64,000 bases of DNA from Agrobacterium sp. RAC06 (GTDB lineage Bacteria; Pseudomonadota; Alphaproteobacteria; Rhizobiales; Rhizobiaceae): contig NZ_CP016499.1 of assembly GCF_001713475.1 (NCBI RefSeq), forward strand, positions 2,728,001-2,792,000, in the 5' to 3' direction. Shown in pieces: positions 55,747 to 64,000 of this stretch. The notes under the pieces are model-generated. The model ran no database searches and was not told the origin of the DNA. It worked only from the letters and a program-made list of their open reading frames with translations. Every line of letters starts with the position of its first letter. Position 1 is the stretch's first letter. The position numbers were made by a program, and so were the translations under genes.

Positions 55747-57363
55747 ATGAGGGCCTTTGCTCGCCTCCTCGATCGCCTCGTGCTGACCCCCAGCCGCAAC
55801 GGCAAGCTGACGCTACTCATCGACTATTTCCGGCAGACGCCTGATCCGGATCGCGGCTATGCGCTGGCCGCGCTCACTGATGGGCTCGACATCAAGGGCG
55901 TGAAGCCGGCGCTGCTGAAAGAATTGGTCCTGGAGCGGATGGACCCGATCCTGTTTCAATATTCCTATGACTATGTCGGCGATCTGGCAGAAACCATTTC
56001 ACTAGTCTGGGAGCCGCAGACGCTTGAGGCCGAAGGCGAGGAAGATCTCGAAAGCCTGTCAAAGATCGTCGAACGGCTTCAGCGGCTCGGGCGCAACGAA
56101 ACGCGCTCCGTCATGCGCGACCTCTTTGACCGGCTCGATACGTCGGAGCGGTTCGCCCTGATCAAGCTCGTCACCGGGGGGCTTCGAATCGGTGTCTCCG
56201 CTAGGCTCACCAAGCAGGCGCTGGCGCTCTATGGCGACAAGGATGTCGTCGACATCGAGAGCCTCTGGCATGGGCTAAAGCCGCCTTATACCGAACTCTT
56301 CGCCTGGCTGGAGAACCGGGTCGAAAAGCCAGTTCTGTCGACGCCGGCGATCTTCCATTCGGTGATGCTGTCCACGCCGATCGAAGACAGGGATCTCCCC
56401 AATCTCGATCCGAAGGATTTCGCGGCGGAATGGAAGTGGGATGGTATCCGCGTGCAGCTTTCCTGCTCCGGCGGGAAGAGCCGGCTCTATTCGCGCTCCG
56501 GCGACGATATTTCCGGTGCCTTCCCCGATATCGTCGACGCAGCGCGGTTCGATGGCGTGATCGACGGAGAACTGCTGGTCGGTGGCACCTCGCGCAGCAA
56601 TGCGCCGACGCGGACCTTTTCGGATCTCCAGCAGAGGCTCAATCGCAAGACGGTGACGGCCAAGATGCTGGAAGAGTATCCGGTCTTCATCCGCGCTTAC
56701 GACATCCTGTTCGATGGTGAGGCAGACGTTCGGTCCGAGGCTTTCCTCACACGCCGTGAGCGGCTAAGCGCGCTTGTCGAGCGGCAGGAGCCACGGCGGT
56801 TCGATCTGTCGCCGCTCGTTTCCTTCTCGACCTGGGAGGAGCTGGAGCAGTTGCGCGCTGACCCACCCGATCCGGTGATCGAAGGGGTGATGCTGAAGCG
56901 GCTGGACAGCAGTTACCAGGCCGGGCGGGCCAAGGGGCCCTGGTTCAAGTGGAAACGGGACCCGATGAATGCCGATGCCGTGCTGATGTATGCGCAGCGC
57001 GGGCACGGCAAACGGTCCAGCTACTATTCGGACTTCACCTTCGGGGTCTGGACGGCGATCCCCGGCGAAGGGGATGTGCTGGTGCCGGTGGGCAAGGCTT
57101 ACTTTGGCTTCACCGACGAGGAGCTTGAGGTGCTCGACCGGTTCGTGCGCAACAATACGGTGGAGCGCTTCGGCCCGGTTCGCAGCCTGAGGGCAGAACC
57201 CGAGCATGGCTTTGTCGTCGAGGTGGCCTTCGAGGGGCTTGCTCGCTCGACGCGGCACAAGTCGGGAGTCGCGATGCGGTTTCCCCGCATCGCGCGTCTC
57301 CGTCAGGACAAGCTTCCGAAGGACGCCGACCGGTTGGAGACCCTGGTCGCGCTCATCGCCTAG
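55747..57363 (+). CDS. ATP-dependent DNA ligase (ligase-associated cluster type)
   Basis: A 538-residue DNA ligase. An N-terminal DNA-binding domain (residues ~1-200) precedes the nucleotidyltransferase domain, whose adenylated lysine is in EWKWDGIRVQL near residue 229; the SRSGDDISG, IDGELLV and EGVMLKRL motifs follow near residues 250-385, then the OB fold ending VAFEGLARSTRHKSG. Such ligases often occur with an exonuclease, a Lhr-type helicase and a phosphoesterase; only the exonuclease is present here. The start at 55747 follows the exonuclease stop by one base. Confidence 0.92.
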   Translation: MRAFARLLDRLVLTPSRNGKLTLLIDYFRQTPDPDRGYALAALTDGLDIKGVKPALLKELVLERMDPILFQYSYDYVGDLAETISLVWEPQTLEAEGEEDLESLSKIVERLQRLGRNETRSVMRDLFDRLDTSERFALIKLVTGGLRIGVSARLTKQALALYGDKDVVDIESLWHGLKPPYTELFAWLENRVEKPVLSTPAIFHSVMLSTPIEDRDLPNLDPKDFAAEWKWDGIRVQLSCSGGKSRLYSRSGDDISGAFPDIVDAARFDGVIDGELLVGGTSRSNAPTRTFSDLQQRLNRKTVTAKMLEEYPVFIRAYDILFDGEADVRSEAFLTRRERLSALVERQEPRRFDLSPLVSFSTWEELEQLRADPPDPVIEGVMLKRLDSSYQAGRAKGPWFKWKRDPMNADAVLMYAQRGHGKRSSYYSDFTFGVWTAIPGEGDVLVPVGKAYFGFTDEELEVLDRFVRNNTVERFGPVRSLRAEPEHGFVVEVAFEGLARSTRHKSGVAMRFPRIARLRQDKLPKDADRLETLVALIA

Positions 57364-57367
57364 TCGG

Positions 57368-58861
57368 TTAGCGCGTGGTCAGGCAACGGGACACGCTGTC
57401 CTGCCAGCCGGCAATAGCTGCTTCCCGTTCGGTCACATTCATGCCCGGTTCGAAACGGCGGTCGCGCTTCCAGGTCGCGGCGAAGCCCTTCTGGTCGGGC
57501 CAGAGGCCGGCGCGGGATCCTGCGAGCCAGGCGGCGCCGAGGACCGTGGTTTCCAGCACGACGGGACGATCGACGGGGGCGGCCAGGATGTCGGCCAGCC
57601 GCTGCATCGTCCAGTCGGAGGCGACCATGCCACCATCGACGCGGAGCACCGTCTTCGATGCGCTGCCGTTCCAATCCTTCTTCATGGCTTCCAGGAGATC
57701 ATGGGTCTGGTAGGCGACGCTTTCGAGTACGGCGCGAGCGAATTCCGCCGGGCCCGTTCCACGGGTCAATCCGAAGATGGCGCCACGGGCATCGGCATCC
57801 CAATGGGGTGCGCCAAGCCCGGTGAAGGCCGGCACAAGATAGACGCGCTGATGCGGGTCGGCCTTGCTCGCGAGCGCATCCGTCTCCGAGGCGACCTTCA
57901 CAAAGCCCATCTGGTCGCGAAGCCACTGGACGGCGGCACCGGCGATGAAGATCGAGCCCTCAAGAGCGTAAGTGGTTTCGCCATTCATGCGATAGGCGAT
58001 GGTGGTGAGCAACCGGTTCGAGGAAGCGACGCGATCGCGGCCGGTGTTCAGGAGTGCGAAGCAGCCCGTGCCATAGGTCGATTTCATCATACCGGGCTCG
58101 AAACAGGCATTGCCGATGACGGCGGCCTGCTGGTCGCCGGCGACGCCGAGGATCGGGATTTCGGCGCCTAGCACGGACGCATCGGTAATGCCGAAATCGT
58201 CGGCGCAATCCTTGACCTCCGGCAGCATGGCGCGCGGGATTTCGAGGATCGAAAGGAGTTCGTCGTCAAAGCGGTTTTCGCCGATGTCATAGATCAGCGT
58301 GCGCGAGGCATTTGTCGCGTCGGTCGCGTGGACCTTGCCGCCGGTCAGCTTGTAGATGAGCCAGCTATCGACCGTGCCGAAGCAGATCTCGCCATTTTCG
58401 GCGCGGGCCTTCAGGCCGTCGGCATTCTTCAAGAGCCAGGAGAGCTTGGTGCCTGAGAAATAAGGATCGAGCAGCAGGCCGGTCTTTTCGGTGAAGAGCG
58501 GTTCCAGGCCCTTATGTTTCAGTTCGTCGCAGAAACGGGCCGTGCGGCGGTCCTGCCAGACAATGGCACGGTGGACCGGCTGGCCGGTCTCGCGGTCCCA
58601 GACAACGACGGTTTCGCGCTGGTTGGTGATGCCGATCGCGGTGACATCGCCGATCTTGATCTTGGCGGCAGAGAGTGCCTTCTCGATGGTCGCCAGCACG
58701 CTCTGCCAGATCTCGTCCGCATCATGCTCGACCCAGCCGGAATCCGGGAAATGTTGGGTGAACTCCTGCTGGGCGACGCCGACAATATGCATCTCGTGAT
58801 CGAAGATCATCGAGCGGGTCGAGGTCGTTCCCTGGTCGATGGCCAGAATGTAACCGCTCAT
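57368..58861 (-). CDS. glpK: Glycerol kinase
   Basis: Phosphorylates glycerol to glycerol-3-phosphate. The 497-residue FGGY kinase has the N-terminal [13 protein letters not shown] at about residues 8-20, [12 protein letters not shown] near residue 78, and the C-terminal FGGY signature with [16 protein letters not shown] near 400. It lies at the downstream end of the glycerol ABC transporter operon, 81 bp after the binding-protein gene. The start [11 protein letters not shown] at 58861 has AGGAG about 11 bases upstream; the frame opens earlier at 58921 without support. Confidence 0.95.
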   Translation of the reverse strand: MSGYILAIDQGTTSTRSMIFDHEMHIVGVAQQEFTQHFPDSGWVEHDADEIWQSVLATIEKALSAAKIKIGDVTAIGITNQRETVVVWDRETGQPVHRAIVWQDRRTARFCDELKHKGLEPLFTEKTGLLLDPYFSGTKLSWLLKNADGLKARAENGEICFGTVDSWLIYKLTGGKVHATDATNASRTLIYDIGENRFDDELLSILEIPRAMLPEVKDCADDFGITDASVLGAEIPILGVAGDQQAAVIGNACFEPGMMKSTYGTGCFALLNTGRDRVASSNRLLTTIAYRMNGETTYALEGSIFIAGAAVQWLRDQMGFVKVASETDALASKADPHQRVYLVPAFTGLGAPHWDADARGAIFGLTRGTGPAEFARAVLESVAYQTHDLLEAMKKDWNGSASKTVLRVDGGMVASDWTMQRLADILAAPVDRPVVLETTVLGAAWLAGSRAGLWPDQKGFAATWKRDRRFEPGMNVTEREAAIAGWQDSVSRCLTTR

Positions 58862-58942
58862 CAGGCTGAAACTCCTTAAGTGAAGAAGCCGGGGCGTAGT
58901 TTGCGCCCCGGCGATTGTCAATTCAGCGGCGATCGCCGGTCG

Positions 58943-60661
58943 TTACTGCCAGCTCTTGACGAGCTCGTCGTAGTTGACCGTCATCGGCTGTTCTTTTTCG
59001 TTCTCGATCTTCAGCTGTGGCGCGATATTGCCCTTGGCAACGGCATCGGCGTTCCACTCTTCGAGGGTCTTTTCCTCGGCGAGCTTCGGACCGATATCGC
59101 CCTGGACGCCAGCGCGTTCGAGACGCTCAAGGACCTTTTCCTGCTCGGCGCAGAGCGAGTCCATGGCTTCCTGCGCAGTCTTTGCACCGGAAGAAGCATC
59201 ACCGATTGCCTGCCACCAGAGCTGAGCCAGCTTCGGATAGTCAGGAACGTTGGTGCCAGTCGGCGACCACTGCAGGCGAGCCGGCGAGCGGTAGAATTCG
59301 ACCAGACCACCAAGCTTCGGAGCGCGCTCGGTGAAGGACGGATGGTCGAGCGTCGACTGACGGATGAAGGTCAGGCCGACATGGCTCTTCTTCACGTCGA
59401 CGGTCTTCGAGGTGACGAACTGGGCATAAAGCCAGGCCGCCTGGGCGCGATCGACCGGGGTCGAGGTCATCAGGGTCCAGGAACCGGCATCCTGATAGCC
59501 GAGCTTCATGCCGTCCTTCCAGTAGACGCCATGCGGGCTCGGAGCAAAGCGCCACTTCGGCGTGCCGTCCGCGTTGACGACCGGCAGGCCTTCCTTGACG
59601 AAGTCGGCGGTGAAGGCGGTGTAGGTGAACATCTGCTGGGCGATTTCACCCTGCGACGGCACCGGACCGGATTCGGAGAAGGTCATGCCCTGGGCGGCCG
59701 GAGGGGCGTACTTCTTCATCCACTCGAGATACTTCTCGATGGCGTAGACAGAGGCCGGGCCGTTGGTGTCACCACCACGGGCGACGCAAGAGCCGACCGG
59801 GCGCGAGTTTTCATCGACCTTGATACCCCACTCGTCGACCGGAAGGCCGTTCGGGATGCCCTTGTCGCCGTTGCCAGCCATGGAGAGCCAGGCGTCGGTG
59901 AAGCGCCAGCCGAGCGACGGGTCCTTCTTGCCGTAGTCCATGTGGCCGAAGACCTTCTTGCCGTCGATTTCGCGACCGGTGAAGAATTCAGCGATGTCCT
60001 CATAAGCCGACCAGTTGACCGGAACGCCGAGGTCGTAGCCGTACTTCGCCTTGAAGTCGGCCTTGTTCTTCTCGTCGTTGAACCAGTCGTAGCGGAAGAA
60101 GTAGAGGTTGGCGAACTGCTGGGTCGGCAGCTGATAGAGCTTGCCATCAGGGGCGGTCGTGAAGGACTTGCCGATGAAGTCGTCGATGTCGAGGGTCGGG
60201 CTGGTGACGTCCTTGCCTTCGCCGGCCATCCAGTCGGTCAGGTTGCGAACCTGCTGATAGCGCCAATGGGTGCCGATCAGGTCGGAGTCGTTGATGTAGG
60301 CGTCGTAGATGTTTTCGCCCGACTGCATCTGCGTCTGCAGCTTTTCAACGACGTCGCCTTCACCGATCAGGTCATGGGTGACCTTGATGCCGGTGATGGC
60401 GGTGAAGGCCGGAGCGAGGACCTTCGATTCATATTCATGCGTGGTGATGGTTTCGGAGACGACCTTGATCTCCATGCCGGCGAAAGGTTTCGCGGCATCG
60501 ATGAACCACTGCATCTCGGCTTCCTGTGTGGCACGATCGAGTGCCGACATGTCGCCGACCTCGGCGTCCAGGAACTTTTTCGCCGCTTCCATGTCGGCGA
60601 ATGCGACACCCGTCATGGCAAGAAGCATGGCGGCCGTCGTCGTCAAAAGGTGCTTTCGCAT
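58943..60661 (-). CDS. glpV: Periplasmic glycerol-binding protein of the ABC transporter
   Basis: A 572-residue extracellular solute-binding protein (large type). A signal peptide (LLTTTAAMLLAMTGVAFA) is cut before DMEAAK. The mature part has the usual two-lobe pattern with a hinge, for example VVSETITTHEYESKVLAPAF near residue 65 and YDAYINDSDL near 115. Its order with the DUF2160 and two permease genes matches the rhizobial GlpSTPQUV glycerol transporter. The start at 60661 has GGGAGGA five bases upstream. Confidence 0.9.
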   Translation of the reverse strand: MRKHLLTTTAAMLLAMTGVAFADMEAAKKFLDAEVGDMSALDRATQEAEMQWFIDAAKPFAGMEIKVVSETITTHEYESKVLAPAFTAITGIKVTHDLIGEGDVVEKLQTQMQSGENIYDAYINDSDLIGTHWRYQQVRNLTDWMAGEGKDVTSPTLDIDDFIGKSFTTAPDGKLYQLPTQQFANLYFFRYDWFNDEKNKADFKAKYGYDLGVPVNWSAYEDIAEFFTGREIDGKKVFGHMDYGKKDPSLGWRFTDAWLSMAGNGDKGIPNGLPVDEWGIKVDENSRPVGSCVARGGDTNGPASVYAIEKYLEWMKKYAPPAAQGMTFSESGPVPSQGEIAQQMFTYTAFTADFVKEGLPVVNADGTPKWRFAPSPHGVYWKDGMKLGYQDAGSWTLMTSTPVDRAQAAWLYAQFVTSKTVDVKKSHVGLTFIRQSTLDHPSFTERAPKLGGLVEFYRSPARLQWSPTGTNVPDYPKLAQLWWQAIGDASSGAKTAQEAMDSLCAEQEKVLERLERAGVQGDIGPKLAEEKTLEEWNADAVAKGNIAPQLKIENEKEQPMTVNYDELVKSWQ

Positions 60662-60744
60662 TATGTCCTCCCTAAGGTTGCGATTGCATTCGGTTTGCAG
60701 TCTCGAGAATGGCGACCTCCCGCCGCCATCCCGTCTTTTCTGCT

Positions 60745-61026
60745 CTAGACGTAGCGGAAAACGCCGATGGCGTAGACCACGGACAGAGCAAGAGCCCACC
60801 ACAGGTTCGGTCCAACGAGACCGAGCCAAGCGAGATTGATGAAAGCCGACCCGAGCAGCGACACGAAAAGGCGGTCACCGCGGGTCGTCTCGAAGCGTAG
60901 AATGCCGGTTCGCGGATTGCCGCCCGGGGACAGATATTCCCAGACCGCCATCGACAGGATCAGGCACAGAATCACGATGAAGAAGATCGCGGTCGGCGTG
61001 GTCCATGCCATCCAAGTGAAATCCAT
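60745..61026 (-). CDS. glpU: Small membrane protein of the glycerol transporter (DUF2160)
   Basis: A 93-residue protein with two or three hydrophobic segments (about 10-32, 52-72 and 74-92) and the DUF2160 pattern MDFTWMAWTTPTAIFF. Its precise role in the transporter is unknown. It lies between the second permease and the binding protein, the order seen in glpU of Rhizobium. The start at 61026 is chosen, with GGAGGG upstream. Confidence 0.9.
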   Translation of the reverse strand: MDFTWMAWTTPTAIFFIVILCLILSMAVWEYLSPGGNPRTGILRFETTRGDRLFVSLLGSAFINLAWLGLVGPNLWWALALSVVYAIGVFRYV

Positions 61027-61036
61027 CGAACCCTCC

Positions 61037-61855
61037 TCAGACCCGGCCCAGGGCAAAGCCCTTGGCGATGTAATTGCGAACGAAATAAATGACGAGCGCC
61101 CCGGGTATGATCGTCAGTACCCCGGCTGCTGCGAGAACACCCCAGTCCATGCCCGAGGCCGAGACCGTGCGCGTCATGATCGCTGCGATCGGCTTGGCAT
61201 CCGTCGTCGTCAGCGTGCGAGCGATCAGGAGCTCCACCCAGGAGAACATGAAGCAGAAGAAGGCGGCGACACCGATGCCGGATGCGATTAGCGGCATGAA
61301 GATCTTCACGAAGAACTTCGGGAAGGAATATCCGTCGATATAGGCCGTCTCGTCGATTTCCTTCGGCACGCCCGACATGAAGCCTTCCAGGATCCACACG
61401 GCGAGCGGCACGTTGAAAAGGCAGTGTGCAATGGCGACGGCGATATGCGTGTCGATCAGGCCGAAGGCGGAATAGAGCTGAAAGAAGGGCAGCGCGAAGA
61501 CAGCCGGCGGTGCCATGCGGTTTGTCAGCAGCCAGAAGAACAGATGCTTGTCACCGAGGAACCTGTAACGCGAGAAAGCATAGGCTGCCGGCAGCGCGAC
61601 GGCAACCGCGATCACGGTGTTCAGGCACACATAGATGATCGAGTTGATGTAGCCCTTGTACCACGACGGATCGGTGAAGATCACCGCGTAGTTGGCAAGT
61701 GTCGGATTGACGGGCCAGAGCGAGAAGGCGCCCGTGATCTCCGCATTCGTCTTGAAGCTCATGTTGACGAGCCAGTAGATCGGCAGCAGCAGGAAGATGA
61801 TGTAGATCGTCGGAACCAGGAAGCCGAGACCGGTGCGGTTATCAGTGCTTTTCAT
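61037..61855 (-). CDS. glpQ: Glycerol ABC transporter permease (second)
   Basis: A 272-residue permease with six predicted helices. The cytoplasmic EAA loop that contacts the ATPase is EGFMSGVPKEIDETAYIDGY near residue 165. The start MKSTDNRTGLG and the C-terminal YFVRNYIAKGFALGRV are typical. It is spaced 10-11 bases from both neighbours in a tight operon. Confidence 0.9.
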   Translation of the reverse strand: MKSTDNRTGLGFLVPTIYIIFLLLPIYWLVNMSFKTNAEITGAFSLWPVNPTLANYAVIFTDPSWYKGYINSIIYVCLNTVIAVAVALPAAYAFSRYRFLGDKHLFFWLLTNRMAPPAVFALPFFQLYSAFGLIDTHIAVAIAHCLFNVPLAVWILEGFMSGVPKEIDETAYIDGYSFPKFFVKIFMPLIASGIGVAAFFCFMFSWVELLIARTLTTTDAKPIAAIMTRTVSASGMDWGVLAAAGVLTIIPGALVIYFVRNYIAKGFALGRV

Positions 61856-61866
61856 CGGTATCTCCC

Positions 61867-62733
61867 TCAGCCCTTCGCGTCACTGTTGGTCATGACGGTG
61901 TAGAAAACCCAGGACAGAGCCAGGATGATCAGGAAGTAGATGATCGACATGGCCGCCGCCGGGCCGAGGTCGAACTGGCCGACCGCCATCTTGACGAGGT
62001 CGATCGACAGGAAGGTGGTCGAATTGCCGGGGCCGCCGCCGGTCAGGACGAAGGGCTCGGTGTAGATCATGAAACTGTCCATGAAGCGCAGCAGCACGGC
62101 GATCAGAAGCACGCGCTTCATCTTCGGCAGCTGAATGAAGCGGAACACGGACCAGCGCGATGCACCGTCGATCTTGGCTGCCTGGTAATAGGCATCCGGG
62201 ATCGAGACGAGGCCGGCATAGCAGAGCAGCACGACAAGGCTCGTCCAGTGCCAGACATCCATCACGATGATGGTGACCCAGGCGTGGATCGGGTTCTGCG
62301 TGTAATTATAGTCGAATCCGATGGCGTTTAGCGAATAGCCGAGAAGACCGATGTCGACGCGGCCGAAGACCTGCCAGATGGTGCCGACGACATTCCACGG
62401 AATAAGCAGCGGCAGCGCCATCAGCACGAGGCAGACCGGAACGCCTAGTCCGGTTTTCGGCATGTTGAGCGCGATAAAGATGCCAAGCGGCACCTGGATC
62501 GCAAGAATGATCATGGAGAAGATCAGGTTGCGTCCAAGCGCATCCCAGAAACGGTCCGACGACAGGATGTCGGAAAACCAGTCGGTACCGGCCCAGAAGA
62601 ACTGGTTGTTGCCGAATGTATCCTGGACGGAATAGTTGACGACGGTCATCAGCGGGATGACGGCCGAGAAGGCCACCAGCACCAGGACCGGGACGACCAT
62701 GAACCAGGCCTTGTTGTTCCAGGTTTTTTCCAT
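61867..62733 (-). CDS. glpP: Glycerol ABC transporter permease (first)
   Basis: A 288-residue permease with six predicted helices; the early segment NKAWFMVVPVLVLVAFSAVIP is the first. The EAA loop is AGLVSIPDAYYQAAKIDGAS near residue 190. It precedes glpQ by 11 bases and follows the ATPase gene by 3 bases, so the operon is tightly coupled. Confidence 0.9.
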   Translation of the reverse strand: MEKTWNNKAWFMVVPVLVLVAFSAVIPLMTVVNYSVQDTFGNNQFFWAGTDWFSDILSSDRFWDALGRNLIFSMIILAIQVPLGIFIALNMPKTGLGVPVCLVLMALPLLIPWNVVGTIWQVFGRVDIGLLGYSLNAIGFDYNYTQNPIHAWVTIIVMDVWHWTSLVVLLCYAGLVSIPDAYYQAAKIDGASRWSVFRFIQLPKMKRVLLIAVLLRFMDSFMIYTEPFVLTGGGPGNSTTFLSIDLVKMAVGQFDLGPAAAMSIIYFLIILALSWVFYTVMTNSDAKG

Positions 62734-62736
62734 GGG

Positions 62737-63807
<1,071 letters not shown>

Positions 63808-63818
63808 GACGTTGCTCC

Positions 63819-63998
63819 TCACGCGGCCATTTCGGCCGGCGCGCCGAGCGCCTTGCCGTCGGCGCCGAACGCCATCAGGTGACGGGTATCGATGAAGACA
63901 TCGATCTCGCGATCGGGATCGATGTCGTGGATGCCATGGGCCAGGCACACCCAGCGGGCGGTGCCGTATTCGACATGGATGAAGCTCTCCGAGCCTGC
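63819..63998 (-). CDS. glpS: Glycerol ABC transporter ATP-binding protein (first), C-terminal fragment
   Basis: Only the last 59 residues are in the window; the gene continues past the right edge. The visible part (ESFIHVEYGTARWVCLAHGI, then PDREIDVFIDTRHLMAFGAD) looks like the C-terminal TOBE-type domain of a MalK-like ATPase. Its stop is 12 bases before the second ATPase gene, which matches glpS-glpT order. Confidence 0.75.
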   Translation of the reverse strand, partial: AGSESFIHVEYGTARWVCLAHGIHDIDPDREIDVFIDTRHLMAFGADGKALGAPAEMAA

Positions 63999-64000
63999 GA

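Noticed and set aside
58880..60748. A 622-codon open frame antisense to the glycerol-binding protein
   Set aside because: No ribosome site or domain; the minus-strand protein has a signal peptide, binding-protein features and operon context.

Overview
The window reads as a GC-rich (roughly 60% by eye) alphaproteobacterial chromosome segment, most likely from the family Rhizobiaceae (Rhizobium/Agrobacterium/Sinorhizobium relatives). The signs are the cycM-kdsB-pheA neighbourhood, fabA-fabB divergent from a Fur-family irr, a TIGR02300 'FYDLN' acidic protein, the glpSTPQUV-type glycerol ABC transporter with glpK, a RpoE-ChrR pair, and a small RNA with several CCUCCUCCC loops like the alpha-r14/'cuckoo' RNAs. 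No phage, transposase, integrase or CRISPR array was seen. The DNA is mostly dense core genome, with a few accessory insertions.

Layout. 1-5.2 kb: tail of a TetR regulator, slyX, a small membrane protein, recF, a MoeB/ThiF-type E1 enzyme, a GNAT acetyltransferase, a 2-hydroxyacid dehydrogenase and an exported SH3 protein. 5.2-11.5 kb: a PfkB sugar/adenosine kinase, an AEC carrier, membrane cytochrome c (cycM), kdsB, pheA, a palindromic intergenic repeat, nudC and a HIT protein. 11.7-17.7 kb: SRP RNA, dnaX, ybaB, two opposite-strand genes (hydrolase, MOSC), recR and a lytic transglycosylase. 17.7-30.8 kb: an MFS exporter, then the translation/RNA block rimP-nusA-ylxR-infB-rbfA-truB-rpsO-pnp, and an RsmC-like methyltransferase.

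30.9-41.8 kb: an AraC regulator with a 21-bp-spaced direct-repeat operator, an orphan LuxR-type HTH, fabB-fabA, irr, a TRIC/UPF0126 channel, small exported proteins, a YdcF protein, a solitary Cap12-type TIR gene beside tRNA-Ala(GGC), the TIGR02300 protein, cmk and rpsA. From my memory of related genomes, fabI would normally follow fabB and aroA would precede cmk; both are absent here. 41.9-49.4 kb: a large low-complexity protein, a eukaryote-like nicotinamide phosphoribosyltransferase, small proteins, a short RNase D, the anti-Shine-Dalgarno sRNA, a phosphohexomutase and an SDR.

49.4-54.7 kb is a coherent stress module: a Cfa-like methyltransferase, a DUF1365 protein and a FAD oxidoreductase (overlapping operon) transcribed divergently from rpoE-chrR and a DUF2177 membrane protein. 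Both sides of the shared intergenic region carry RpoE-like promoters with exactly 18-bp spacers. This looks like a singlet-oxygen/lipid-modification regulon, perhaps for furan-type fatty acids. 54.7-57.4 kb: a ligase-associated exonuclease and ATP-dependent DNA ligase. 57.4-64 kb: the glycerol operon (glpS partial, glpT, glpP, glpQ, glpU, glpV, glpK), read leftward and running out of the window.

Starts were chosen from Shine-Dalgarno spacing and family length; all functional names are from reading the protein sequences, not from database searches.
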